Shown in pieces: positions 9,169 to 16,837 of a stretch of DNA of 57,964 nucleotides. The stretch is from the NCBI GenBank assembly GCA_947646115.1, contig CANSFH010000006.1, positions 1 to 57,964 of the forward strand, read 5' to 3'. Source of the stretch: an uncultured Mycoplasma sp. Its GTDB lineage: Bacteria; Bacillota_I; Bacilli_A; RF39; UBA660. The stretch's first letter is position 1. Each line of letters starts with the position of its first letter. The notes under the pieces were generated by a model. It saw only the letters and a list, made by a program, of their open reading frames with translations. It was not told where the DNA came from and made no database searches. Made by a program: the position numbers and the translations under genes.

Positions 9169-9951
9169 TTAATCTTCTCCTCTTTCTATATTTTTTTCAG
9201 TATCATTAGATATTCCAATAGTATCATCAACCATTTCATATGCTGTACTTTTGGAATTTTTGATAATTTTATCTTCAACTTCATGTTTAGTAGCAAGAGG
9301 AATTTCGCCAATAACTGGTAATTTAATAATTGTTTCAATCTCTTTTTTACTAGAAATGGTATCGTTAAAGTAATACATTGCAAAAACAATACCAAAACCT
9401 AAAATAATTCCTACTAAAGAATATATAATTAATTGCTTTGTAAAATTAACATTGTATGGATTTATTTCTTCTATTGCTTCATCTAATATGGAAATATTTT
9501 CCAAGTTATAAATGTCATCTACTTCCTTACCAAAAACTTCGGCAGTTTTATTAGCAATTGTGACAGCATTTTTACTATCCTCATCACTTACTGTTATTTT
9601 AATAATTGGAGTATTGCTTAATGATGTTACATTTATTTTTTTAGCTAATTCTTCAATTGTAGAATCTAATTTTAATTCGCTTATAACTTGAGATAATACA
9701 CGACGTGATTTTATAATTTCACTATAAGTAGAAACTAGCTTTTCATTAACATTTAAATCACTTTGAGTAACTCCTGTAGTTTCATTATTTTGTTGTACTA
9801 ATATAACGGAAGTTATTCCATGATATAAAGGTTTTTGGATACACACCATGTAAATGATTCCTAAAATAATAGTTGTAGAGGCAATTAGAAGCATAAGTGG
9901 TGATTTTTTAAAAAAATAGGCAAATAAATCTCCTAAATTAATTTCTTCCAT
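9169..9951 (-). CDS. Polysaccharide chain-length determinant/kinase activator (Wzz, CpsC-like)
   Basis: A 260-residue protein with two membrane segments (about residues 18-38 and 172-192) flanking an extracytoplasmic domain, the Wzz_family topology. The N-terminus MEEINLGDLFAYFFKKSPLM is characteristic. The cytoplasmic C-terminal tail (about 195-260, Glu/Asp-rich) is where CpsC-type proteins contact the BY-kinase. It is the first gene of the polysaccharide operon, behind a promoter at 9989-10017, and has a GGAG ribosome binding site. Confidence 0.9.
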   Translation of the reverse strand: MEEINLGDLFAYFFKKSPLMLLIASTTIILGIIYMVCIQKPLYHGITSVILVQQNNETTGVTQSDLNVNEKLVSTYSEIIKSRRVLSQVISELKLDSTIEELAKKINVTSLSNTPIIKITVSDEDSKNAVTIANKTAEVFGKEVDDIYNLENISILDEAIEEINPYNVNFTKQLIIYSLVGIILGFGIVFAMYYFNDTISSKKEIETIIKLPVIGEIPLATKHEVEDKIIKNSKSTAYEMVDDTIGISNDTEKNIERGED

Positions 9952-9988
9952 AAATTTTTCTCCTTCTTTTCTTTTGTCTATCGTGTTA

Positions 9989-10017
9989 ATAGTATCATAA
10001 ATCTTAATATTTGTCTA
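9989..10017 (-). promoter_or_regulatory. Promoter of the CpsC-led polysaccharide operon
   Basis: On the minus strand, TAGACA (10012-10017), a 17-bp spacer and TACTAT (9989-9994), about 40 bp upstream of the Wzz/CpsC start. The same -10 (TACTAT) is used at the glmS promoter. No other candidate with 16-18 bp spacing was seen in this intergenic region. Confidence 0.6.
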
Positions 10018-10100
10018 TATATGAATGGATTTTGGATATAAAATACAGTAAAGGAATAGTACTATTATTTCATAATTTTTTTGCTAAAGGATTTTAAATT

Positions 10101-10134
10101 ATTTAAAAAAGAAAAAGAAATAGTTAGCTATTTC
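10101..10134 (-). terminator. Terminator of the CcdA-thioredoxin operon
   Basis: A 7-bp perfect stem (10117-10123 / 10128-10134) with a 4-base loop, followed in the minus direction by a long T-rich run (10116 down to 10101). It lies about 12 bp after the stop codon of the two-cysteine protein gene. Confidence 0.75.
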
Positions 10135-10146
10135 TAGTATATTTCT

Positions 10147-10545
10147 TTATTTACATGTATATCCTTGAATTTCTAAAGCTTCTTTAAGCTCGTTAAGCGT
10201 TGTATTTTTAGTTAAACCTAAATTTGTAAAGTAACTGCCATTCATATCAGAAGTAAGTCTTATACCATTTTTAGTTTCAGTTACTTCGGATTTTCCTTGC
10301 ATTTTAATCATTTGAATCAAAGAATTTTTTTCTTCCGCAAGCTTATCTTCTAAATTAATATCAATGGAAATATTTATATCTTTTAGGGTATCATTTTTAA
10401 CATTTATTTCAAGTGTAGATATAGAAGGTAACTCATATAAGGTGCCTGTGGTAGTACATGTTAAATGTTTTACTCCATTATTATCTATAAATATTGATAT
10501 TGCTATTATTAAAATAATTATCATTACTATATGTCTTAATTTCAT
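10147..10545 (-). CDS. Small exported protein with two cysteines, unknown function
   Basis: A 132-residue protein with one N-terminal hydrophobic segment (about residues 5-20, signal anchor) and an extracytoplasmic domain holding only two cysteines, Cys30 (HLTCTTTG) and Cys131 (YTCK at the end). The domain is acidic and probably alpha/beta. I do not recognise a characterised family. It directly follows the thioredoxin-like gene (1 base from its stop) and ends the operon, so its cysteines may be substrates of the CcdA/thioredoxin pair; that is inference from context. The terminator lies just downstream. Confidence 0.6.
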   Translation of the reverse strand: MKLRHIVMIIILIIAISIFIDNNGVKHLTCTTTGTLYELPSISTLEINVKNDTLKDINISIDINLEDKLAEEKNSLIQMIKMQGKSEVTETKNGIRLTSDMNGSYFTNLGLTKNTTLNELKEALEIQGYTCK

Positions 10546-10995
10546 TTAGTCCTCCAATTGTTTAATTACACTCATTATTTTTTCTTCACTGGTTGCTCCA
10601 ATAAAAGTTTCAATGACTTGACCGTTTTGAAAAATCATAATTGTAGGTGTTGCGTCAACGAAATATTCTTCACTGGTTTTTGCTGTATCATCATCACTTG
10701 TATTCATGGTTGCAACTTTAACATCATCTTTGTTTTTAGCAATACTTATTAAAGTTGGAATCATTGTTAAACATGGTGGACACATATTCGAAGAAAATTC
10801 TAATATAACTGGTATATCGGAATTTAATACCTCTTCTTTAAAATTTTCATCAGTAATTTTGATAATTCCTACTTCACTTGTTTCATTTATAGCATCTGTA
10901 TCATTATTATTAAAATAATAAAAGAATGTAATTGCCCCAAGTACTGCTATAAAAGCTACTATCTCTATTATTACTCCTATTTTTTTCTTATTCAT
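10546..10995 (-). CDS. Membrane-anchored thioredoxin-like protein (CPPC active site)
   Basis: A 149-residue protein: an N-terminal membrane anchor (about residues 6-27), a short acidic linker and a thioredoxin fold. The active site is CPPC (Cys72, Cys75) in SSNMCPPCLTM; the cis-Pro loop is seen in VDATPTIMIF. It faces outside and would handle disulfides in exported proteins, taking electrons through the CcdA channel encoded 10 bases upstream. A CPPC centre differs from the CGPC of cytoplasmic thioredoxin and is seen in TlpA/ResA-like extracytoplasmic proteins. It forms one transcription unit with CcdA and the two-cysteine protein. Confidence 0.85.
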   Translation of the reverse strand: MNKKKIGVIIEIVAFIAVLGAITFFYYFNNNDTDAINETSEVGIIKITDENFKEEVLNSDIPVILEFSSNMCPPCLTMIPTLISIAKNKDDVKVATMNTSDDDTAKTSEEYFVDATPTIMIFQNGQVIETFIGATSEEKIMSVIKQLED

Positions 10996-11005
10996 TTTTT
11001 CACTC

Positions 11006-11659
11006 CTAACTAATTATTCCTAAAATTCCTTTTATTATGTTCCATAATCCACTAAGTACTAGAATACTACCTGCAATCTTATTTATTATATTATAATGTT
11101 TTTTTATAAAATCAAAGGTTTTTTTAACTTTTTCGATAAATATAGTGGTAATTATAAATGGTATTGCTAATCCTAAAGAATATAAAGAAAGTAAAATGGC
11201 TCCCTTGAAAACACTACCAGTCGTACTAGCTAAAATAAGTGCTGATGATAAGAATGCTCCTACACATGGCGTCCATGATAATGAAAATATAACGCCAAAT
11301 ATTATTGAGCTTATAATATTCAAATCTTTCTTTTTTTGCTTGATTCCTTTAGTTTTGTTCAAAAATTTGATAAATATAAGTCCCATATAATTCAAACCTA
11401 TAATAATTAGAAATAGGCCTAATAATATATTAATATAATTAGAGTAATTTTGAACTGTTTTACCTAAAGTACTGGCAAATATACCTAGTAGGATAAATAT
11501 TAAACTAAATCCTCCTATAAAACCAATTGAATTTATAATAGCTTTTTTTGAATTTTTATTTCCCACTCCAAAATATGATATATATATAGGGATTACAGGT
11601 AGAATACATGGTGATATAAATGATGCAACACCTTCAATAAATGTTATTAAGTATTCCAT
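11006..11659 (-). CDS. ccdA: CcdA-type transmembrane electron transporter
   Basis: A 217-residue, six-helix membrane protein. The two functional cysteines are present in the first helix (FISPCILPVIPIYISYFGVG) and the fourth (SLSWTPCVGAFLSSALILA), matching the CcdA/DsbD-beta family, which passes electrons from cytoplasmic thioredoxin to extracytoplasmic thioredoxin-like proteins. The partner is encoded immediately downstream. No cytochrome c genes are seen here, so a general extracellular disulfide role is more likely than haem maturation. The start follows AAGGAGAG. The gene is preceded by an extended -10 promoter at 11701-11709. Confidence 0.92.
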   Translation of the reverse strand: MEYLITFIEGVASFISPCILPVIPIYISYFGVGNKNSKKAIINSIGFIGGFSLIFILLGIFASTLGKTVQNYSNYINILLGLFLIIIGLNYMGLIFIKFLNKTKGIKQKKKDLNIISSIIFGVIFSLSWTPCVGAFLSSALILASTTGSVFKGAILLSLYSLGLAIPFIITTIFIEKVKKTFDFIKKHYNIINKIAGSILVLSGLWNIIKGILGIIS

Positions 11660-11700
11660 ACAACTCTCCTTTTAAAAATATTTATAAACTAATTATAAAT

Positions 11701-11748
11701 ATTATAACATTTTAAAAGTAAATCTGCTATCTATTTAGATTTACTTTT
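11701..11748. promoter_or_regulatory. Hairpin/extended -10 module upstream of ccdA
   Basis: A perfect 12-bp inverted repeat (11714-11725 / 11737-11748, arm AAAAGTAAATCT, 11-base loop) is followed on the minus strand by the extended -10 element TGTTATAAT (11701-11709). T-rich sequence follows the hairpin on the plus side. The hairpin probably ends transcription arriving from the 12 kb genes while the extended -10 drives ccdA. A palindrome (arm ATATTTATAA) lies between the promoter and the ribosome binding site. The layout resembles the upstream regions at 13.35, 19.15 and 20.36 kb. Confidence 0.55.
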
Positions 11749-11782
11749 TTAATTTTTGCAATACCCATTGACGTTGTATGTA

Positions 11783-11866
11783 ATTTAGCCATATTTATTA
11801 GCAATAATTGTTTGTTCATATTCTAGTTCTTTATCTCCTACTATTGGATTATCAATAACTTCTGTT
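11783..11866 (-). pseudogene. Possible gene remnant in 296-bp gap
   Basis: The gap 11660-11955 holds no complete gene. On the minus strand a 27-codon open stretch ends RTEVIDNPIVGDKELEYEQT plus nine more residues, with protein-like composition but an in-frame stop just upstream and no start or ribosome binding site. It may be the tail of a decayed gene. It may also be chance. Confidence 0.2.
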
Positions 11867-11955
11867 CTTCTTTCTTAATTAACATTTCTATAATCTAGTA
11901 GATATTGCAATTATATGTTAATTTTTAAACCATTTATGTGAAGTAGTTAGTGAAT

Positions 11956-12255
11956 CTAATATTTTTTTATTAGTTTAGAAATTAAGGCTCTACAAGTATT
12001 CATTTGTATACAAGCATAAAAATTATTAGTTGCTTCTTTACCTTTCCCAATTGTTGTTGCATTATTTGCATCTTCTTCGGTCTCCCAAAGAACAAAATCC
12101 GTCCATGTATCTCCTTGTAAGTAATGTTCCCAAGAAATAAATCCATTTGCTTTAGAAATAATTTCATCGTGTAATTTTTGTGTTAATTCCACAAAATGTT
12201 CTTTATCTATCCCTTTTTTAAGTTTGTATGAAAATATCCATGCTGTTTTATTCAT
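11956..12255 (-). CDS. Antibiotic biosynthesis monooxygenase-like (ABM, dimeric alpha/beta barrel) protein
   Basis: A 99-residue protein beginning MNKTAWIFSYKLKKG. This internal ATG was chosen because AAAGGAG lies 7 bases upstream; the longer frame to 12315 has no ribosome binding site. The pattern of a short beta strand, the helix ELTQKLHDEIISKANGFISWEH and the DFVLWETEEDANNA strand-helix fits the small ferredoxin-like alpha/beta barrel proteins of the ABM/EthD/Dabb type. The substrate is unknown; many members are not enzymes. It lies 82 bases downstream of the PPOX gene and may be co-transcribed with it and VanZ. Confidence 0.55.
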   Translation of the reverse strand: MNKTAWIFSYKLKKGIDKEHFVELTQKLHDEIISKANGFISWEHYLQGDTWTDFVLWETEEDANNATTIGKGKEATNNFYACIQMNTCRALISKLIKKY

Positions 12256-12337
12256 ATATATTTCTCCTTTATAAATTAATATTTCTGCTAATCTTCGATA
12301 TAATATTTTTTTCAAACAAAATTTTTATTAATTTTTT

Positions 12338-12754
12338 TTATATTTCTATATCCTCTGATTTAAAGTTACTATAATATCTTGCAGAAATTGAAGTGAATTT
12401 TAATACGCAATAATCTGGATCTGTTACGCCTTTTTTGTAATACATCGTATCTCCAAATTGCCATATCATTTCTTTTGTTTTCTGGTCTTCTAAAACTTCT
12501 ACTGTTCCTTTAAGCATTAGTCCTCTATAAAATCTTTTATCACAAAAGTAAACACAGGCCTTTGGATTATTTTTAAATGATTGCACTTTTAATGAAGAAG
12601 TATTTGTTGAAAAATAAATCTCTTTTATTCCATTTCTTTTTCTAGGTTTTAGCATTGCTTTAGTATTTGGAAATCCATCTTTATCAATTGAACTTATATA
12701 ACAAATTTTTTGCTTCTCTAGTAAATTTCCAATAGTTTTTTCTATATCTTTCAT
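12338..12754 (-). CDS. Pyridoxamine 5'-phosphate oxidase-family (split-barrel flavin-binding) protein
   Basis: A 138-residue split beta-barrel protein of the PPOX/general stress protein 26 class. Diagnostic segments are ICYISSIDKDGFPNTKAML, IYFSTNTSSLKVQSFKNNPKA, ACVYFCDKRFYRGLMLKG and the C-terminal LKFTSISARYYSN. Members bind FMN, F420 or haem; the cofactor cannot be fixed here. It is not expected to be the vitamin B6 enzyme PdxH, which is longer. It lies 11 bases after the VanZ-like gene. Confidence 0.8.
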   Translation of the reverse strand: MKDIEKTIGNLLEKQKICYISSIDKDGFPNTKAMLKPRKRNGIKEIYFSTNTSSLKVQSFKNNPKACVYFCDKRFYRGLMLKGTVEVLEDQKTKEMIWQFGDTMYYKKGVTDPDYCVLKFTSISARYYSNFKSEDIEI

Positions 12755-12765
12755 AATTATTACTC

Positions 12766-13296
12766 CTATTTAAATATATTTTTAGTTTTTATATAATTTA
12801 ATGTTTTAGTTGTTAACGGTTTGAACATTAAATACATAATATATCCAATACTTCCACCAATAACATTAGTTATTAAATCCGTTATATCTGCTGATCTAAA
12901 ACCATTTATTAAAGGTTGTAATAACTCAATTCCTAGACTTAATAAAAAAGTATAAAAAACAACTTTTAATAGTCTAACATTTTCTTTTTTTACTAAAGGC
13001 ATTAAAAAACCAAAAGGAATTGTCATTATCACATTTAATCCCACTTGTCTAATAAAATCTCCTCTACCATTTAAAACATCAATAAATGGAATTAAATTCA
13101 TTGAATCGTATGGGTGATTAAATATAAATGGTAAAGATGTTATTATAGGCATTAAGGTAAAAAATAATACAAAAGATAAATATGTATACATTAAGGTATT
13201 TACAAGCAGTACATCTCTGCCTTTTTCTTTCCATTTTTTATAAAATTTCCAAAAATATATTATTATTAAAACTACAAAATCAACTAGCACTTTCAT
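12766..13296 (-). CDS. VanZ-family membrane protein
   Basis: A 176-residue protein with four to five membrane segments and the VanZ-like signatures SMNLIPFIDVLNG, NVIMTIPFGFLMPL, SLGIELLQPLINGFRSADI and DLITNVIGGSIGYIMY. VanZ proteins raise teicoplanin tolerance by an unclear mechanism, but most chromosomal homologues have no known role. The gene follows GAGGAG and is preceded by a leader related to the 242-bp repeat at 19.1 and 20.3 kb: extended -10 TGGTATAAT and a palindrome ACAAAT-N4-ATTTGT. Confidence 0.85.
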   Translation of the reverse strand: MKVLVDFVVLIIIYFWKFYKKWKEKGRDVLLVNTLMYTYLSFVLFFTLMPIITSLPFIFNHPYDSMNLIPFIDVLNGRGDFIRQVGLNVIMTIPFGFLMPLVKKENVRLLKVVFYTFLLSLGIELLQPLINGFRSADITDLITNVIGGSIGYIMYLMFKPLTTKTLNYIKTKNIFK

Positions 13297-13311
13297 ATTC
13301 TTTTCTCCTCA

Positions 13312-13450
13312 ACAAATTATTATTTGTGCAACAATTTATATTAAATATTATACCATTAAAAAAGTAAAATCTAAACTGATTCTACTTTTATTCTTCAAAA
13401 AAATTATTTAACGTCTAATATTATAGAAATTTTGTATAAATTCATAAAAA
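13312..13450 (-). repeat. Diverged third copy of the 19.1/20.3-kb intergenic module
   Basis: Positions 13347-13450 align with the 242-bp repeats (shared blocks ATTATACCATTAAAAAAG, GATTCTACT, TTATTCTTCAAA and CTAATATTATAGAAAT), with roughly ten substitutions and several short gaps. On the minus strand it carries a stem-loop (AAAAGTA...TACTTTT) ending in T6, then the extended -10 TGGTATAAT (13347-13355) and a palindrome (13312-13327, ACAAAT/ATTTGT) before the VanZ ribosome binding site. Confidence 0.7.
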
Positions 13451-13486
13451 TTCAAAAAGTAATCTGTAGGGGAAATTGTATTTTTA

Positions 13487-14408
13487 TTAATTGTTTAAGT
13501 TTATTTTTTGATCTTGATAAAGTCCATTTTTGAGTATTTCGGGATTATCGCCAACAAAAGCTTTACTTGCTTCTTCATCACCTTGTAATTGCCACATAAA
13601 CCATGCTGTTACATATCCATCTGCTGAATATAACATAGTCCCATGTTCGGCACCAATTCTTCTCATCATTACTTTTGATGAAGGAATTTTATTATACATA
13701 TCTATCATTTTTTTCAATAGGTATAACCATTTTAGTTTCAAAATCTCCATTTGTTCCTGCTATTATCAATGTTGGTATATTTATTTTTGTTAAATCATAA
13801 TTCCAGCCAAATGCAAGTGCTGATTCTTCATGTGTAGGAGATAAAGCAACAGCAGTTTTATATTCATCCTTATGTTCCATAATTGAAATAGATGTAAATA
13901 CTCCTGCCCCACCTTGAGAATGTCCTGTAATACCGATATTATCAACATCTATTTTTCCATATAACACGCTATCTTTATCCTCATTTGCCTTTTTTATATA
14001 ATCTATTGTTTCATCTGATGATTTTCCAAATCCTGTACTTCCATCATCATTTCCTACCACTATAAATCCCCATGATGCTAAGTGTTTAAATAATGCTTTA
14101 TATTTTTTAGGAAGAACTCCAGTTCCATTTAAGACCACTACCACAGGATATTTTTTATTACTACTTTCTAATTCTTCAGGATAGTAAACATAATTATATT
14201 TGGTTAATTCTGTTGCTTTACTTTTGGTGCTCTTAACTTTACATTCACCCACTTTAAGATATTTTGCTTCCAAATACCCGCCAGTTTTCACTTCTTTAGT
14301 GTAATTTTTAGGTACTGCTGGGACAAATGATAATAGAACTAATAAACCAATAATTAACATAATTGGAATCAATATAATAATTCCTATAATTTTTAACACT
14401 TTCTTCAT
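13487..14408 (-). pseudogene. Alpha/beta hydrolase split by a frameshift in an A7 tract
   Basis: The first part (13692-14408) has an N-terminal membrane segment, the nucleophile elbow GITGHSQGGAG and LIIAGTNGDFE, as in dienelactone/PET-hydrolase-like esterases. It stops early after PIEKNDRYV. The continuation, MIDMYNKIPSSKVMMRRIGA then EHGTMLYSADGYVTAWFMW, is in another frame ending at 13487 and supplies the expected catalytic His (AEHG). The frames meet at seven A residues (T7 at 13709-13715, plus strand); six or nine As would restore a full protein of about 306 residues. Without correction the enzyme lacks its His. It may be a true mutation, phase variation, transcriptional slippage or a sequencing error. 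Confidence 0.85.
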
Positions 14409-14424
14409 ACTCCTTTTCCTCCCC

Positions 14425-15405
14425 TTATTTAACAGGCATATATTTATCTAGATATTCTTCAACTGTTTCCATAAATGCTTTCATAACTTTATCATCATTT
14501 TGAACGCCATGCCCTGAATGTTCAGCTATAAACAATTTATAATCCACACCATTATCTTTTAATGCTTTTTCTAAATGTCTTACACCTTTATATGGTTGTA
14601 TTCTATCATGTTTTCCATACAATAAGACACTTGGTACAGACTTTTCATTTACAAAAGTGTAAGCAGATATTTGTTTTAAAAGTTCTTGATAACTTCCATC
14701 TTTAATCATTTCTGGAGTAATTTCAACTCCACCCATCACGCTAAATAATCCTGCTCCTGCTTCTATTGATTCATCTGTATCTTGTCCCAATCCATAATTA
14801 TCCCAATCTTCTACAAAATAACTTGATGGTCCTACCATTTCAAACATCATTTTAACTGGTACTGGAGATTCTTCAGCATCTCTATATGCATACAGCATTG
14901 CTAATGCTCCACCTGCTGAACCTCCACTCATTGTAATTCCATCTATTTTATATCCATATTTTTCTGCTTCTTCTATTACTTTAGGTATTGCACTTTTTAT
15001 TTCCATTGATTGTGAATAAACACTCTTATCATTATCTTCTGTTCGTAATGTATAGTTAATACCAACTGCTACATACCCTTTAGAACATAACCACGAAAGC
15101 ATACTTTTATCATCACTCTTATCACCAGATGTAAAACCTCCAGCATGAAGATAAACAACTAATCCATAAGTTTCTTTATTGCTATCTTTTGGTAAATATA
15201 AATCAAACTTATTTGATTCTTCATCTCCATAAGAAATATCTTCATAAAGAGTTCCTATCTCATCACTCCATTCAACATAATATTTTTTAGACCATTCAGG
15301 TTTTATTGCAACTTTGGAGATTGCACCAATTAAAACTGATACGAAAAATGCTAATATGCAAATAAATATGAACATTCCTTTGCCTCGTTTCTTTTCATTT
15401 TTCAT
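14425..15405 (-). CDS. Membrane-anchored alpha/beta hydrolase (esterase-like)
   Basis: A 326-residue protein starting MKNEKKRGKG; this ATG was chosen because GGAGGG lies 8 bases upstream and the longer frame overlaps a separate small gene. An N-terminal membrane anchor (about residues 11-31) is followed by an extracytoplasmic hydrolase domain. It has the oxyanion-hole region YLHAGGFTSGDK, the nucleophile motif SGGSAGGALAM, an Asp in YGKHDRIQPY and a His in EHSGHGVQ, so the catalytic triad is complete. It resembles the acetyl-esterase/hormone-sensitive lipase group. It overlaps the 43-codon gene upstream (ATGA) and is followed 16 bases later by the frameshifted hydrolase; all three probably form one operon facing a TetR regulator. 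Confidence 0.85.
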   Translation of the reverse strand: MKNEKKRGKGMFIFICILAFFVSVLIGAISKVAIKPEWSKKYYVEWSDEIGTLYEDISYGDEESNKFDLYLPKDSNKETYGLVVYLHAGGFTSGDKSDDKSMLSWLCSKGYVAVGINYTLRTEDNDKSVYSQSMEIKSAIPKVIEEAEKYGYKIDGITMSGGSAGGALAMLYAYRDAEESPVPVKMMFEMVGPSSYFVEDWDNYGLGQDTDESIEAGAGLFSVMGGVEITPEMIKDGSYQELLKQISAYTFVNEKSVPSVLLYGKHDRIQPYKGVRHLEKALKDNGVDYKLFIAEHSGHGVQNDDKVMKAFMETVEEYLDKYMPVK

Positions 15406-15533
15406 AGGAAATTCCCTCCAAATAAAGTTCCCCCTAAAAGTAAATTCATAAATGCTCGAACTGCTAATTTTCCCACTATAATTCCAACTAAAATTACACA
15501 TCCAAGTACAATCCATCTTTTTCCTGTCATCAT
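15402..15533 (-). CDS. Small membrane protein (43 aa), unknown
   Basis: Reading from AAGGAG (8 bases upstream) gives MMTGKRWIVLGCVILVGIIV followed by GKLAVRAFMNLLLGGTLFGG and NFL, then TGA. The TGA overlaps the ATG of the hydrolase gene (ATGA), a sign of translational coupling. One membrane segment (about residues 7-20) and a glycine-rich hydrophobic C-terminal half are visible. The similar length, clean ribosome binding site and overlap argue for a real gene. Its role is unknown; being first in the hydrolase operon it may be an accessory membrane subunit. Confidence 0.65.
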   Translation of the reverse strand: MMTGKRWIVLGCVILVGIIVGKLAVRAFMNLLLGGTLFGGNFL

Positions 15534-15577
15534 AATTCTTACTCCTTCTTATTGACTTCTTTAAAAAATAGTGTTAT

Positions 15578-15641
15578 ATTTCTAACAACTATATTTTATT
15601 CTAAAAGTATTAAAAAAACAATAGTTAAAACGCCTATTGTT
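15578..15641. promoter_or_regulatory. Divergent control region with TetR-operator-like inverted repeats
   Basis: Between the hydrolase operon and the tetR-like gene lies an inverted repeat, AACAATAG (15617-15624) with CTATTGTT (15634-15641), spaced by 9 bases. A related TTCTAACAA/TTGTTAGAA pair spans about 15579-15643. Such symmetry between a TetR gene and a divergent operon is typical of TetR operators. The exact promoters are not clear. Confidence 0.55.
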
Positions 15642-15664
15642 AGAAAGAGAGTTGAATTATAACA

Positions 15665-16180
15665 ATGGAATTACAAAGTGATATTTCAAAAAAAGATATA
15701 GCAGATGCCTTAATTCTTTTAATGAAAAAAAAAGACTATAATAAGATTACAAATAAAGAAATAACAGATAAAGCAGGACTTTCGCATATAACTATTTATC
15801 GGAATTTTAAAAATAAAGATGAAATTTTAAAGTATTATGTAGATGAAATAACAAATAATTTCATTAAAAGAAAACAAGTTAATTACGATCCAAACAATTT
15901 TAGAAAATATCTTATTACTTTATTTACTCATTTGAAAGAAAAAGAAGAGATAGGAATACTTCTATATAAAGCAAATTGTATACACTATATTAAAGATGAA
16001 TTTGACAAGATTTTTTTAAATAAAGCTCTAAATAAAAAAGAACAATATAACTATTATTTCATATCTGGTGGGCTATATAATATTTATTATAATTGGTTAA
16101 TTAATGGTTGTAAGGAATCACCTAATGAAATTGCTGATATGTTTATAGATTTTTATATTTTAAAAGAAGATACTAAATAA
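15665..16180 (+). CDS. TetR/AcrR-family transcriptional regulator
   Basis: A 171-residue protein. The N-terminal helix-turn-helix (about residues 10-55) shows KKDIADALILLMKKKDYNKI followed by TNKEITDKAGLSHITIYRNF and KNKDEIL, the standard TetR DNA-binding layout. The C-terminal half is all helical, short and unlike any ligand-binding domain I can name. It is transcribed away from the hydrolase operon and probably represses that operon and itself through the palindromes in the 131-bp gap. The ligand is unknown. Confidence 0.88.
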   Translation: MELQSDISKKDIADALILLMKKKDYNKITNKEITDKAGLSHITIYRNFKNKDEILKYYVDEITNNFIKRKQVNYDPNNFRKYLITLFTHLKEKEEIGILLYKANCIHYIKDEFDKIFLNKALNKKEQYNYYFISGGLYNIYYNWLINGCKESPNEIADMFIDFYILKEDTK

Positions 16181-16233
16181 AGTTATCTCCTTATTTTTTG
16201 CAATTAAATTAATCAATATATTGTAAATTTGTA

Positions 16234-16809
16234 TTAACTACCTAGTACTTTTAAATCATGTTTCTCATATTTATTATATCCTTTTAAACTTTTTTTGTAT
16301 TTCCAACATTTGATGGCTTGTTCTAAACTTTTATCTTTGTTGTCATTAAAGAAATCTCTAATATAAGTATTATATTCAAATTGCTTATCAATAGTTGTTT
16401 TATTTTTCTTTTTATCCTCTAATATTTGATAATAAGCATCTATTGAATTTTGATAAGTTTTTCCTGCATTACTTTTTAACCATTTTTGAAAAGCAACATT
16501 AAATGAAAAACTATTTCCTATTTGTTCTTTATAAAATGCCCTATGTTTTTCTGAACAAACAAAGTTTTCTTCTATTATTGTATTAAGTGTTATAGTATCA
16601 ACCATTTTAGTTTTTTTAGTAGTGTGAGTTTTATAAGTTTTTTTACCTGTATTTAAAAAGTTAGTGATTCTCTCTGTTAATTCTAATTTCCCACCTGTTA
16701 TTTGTAAATCATTCTTTCTACAAAAATCAATTAGTTCACTTTTCAAATAATAATATTCTTTAAATGTATTACTATCTAAATTATTGTCTAATTTAGGTCT
16801 TTCACTCAT
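16234..16809 (-). CDS. SAP-domain protein (DUF6434-like)
   Basis: A 191-residue protein; start at MSERPKLDNN (GGGAG 8 bases upstream), not the longer overlapping frame. An N-terminal SAP motif, YYLKSELIDFCRKNDLQITG with GGKLELTERITNFL (about residues 18-55), is a helix-extension-helix nucleic-acid-binding module. The C-terminal half (EENFVCSEKHRAFYKEQIGN, FNVAFQKWLKSNAGKTYQ) matches the DUF6434 type found with SAP in Bacillota. Function unknown; DNA binding is inferred. It follows the DUF3267 gene by 28 bases. Confidence 0.72.
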   Translation of the reverse strand: MSERPKLDNNLDSNTFKEYYYLKSELIDFCRKNDLQITGGKLELTERITNFLNTGKKTYKTHTTKKTKMVDTITLNTIIEENFVCSEKHRAFYKEQIGNSFSFNVAFQKWLKSNAGKTYQNSIDAYYQILEDKKKNKTTIDKQFEYNTYIRDFFNDNKDKSLEQAIKCWKYKKSLKGYNKYEKHDLKVLGS

Positions 16810-16837
16810 ACTTATCACACTCCCAAATTGTAATTTT

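Noticed and set aside
12256..12315. Longer start (119 residues) for the ABM-like protein
   Set aside because: The internal ATG has a strong AAAGGAG at proper distance; the upstream part has none and is not protein-like.
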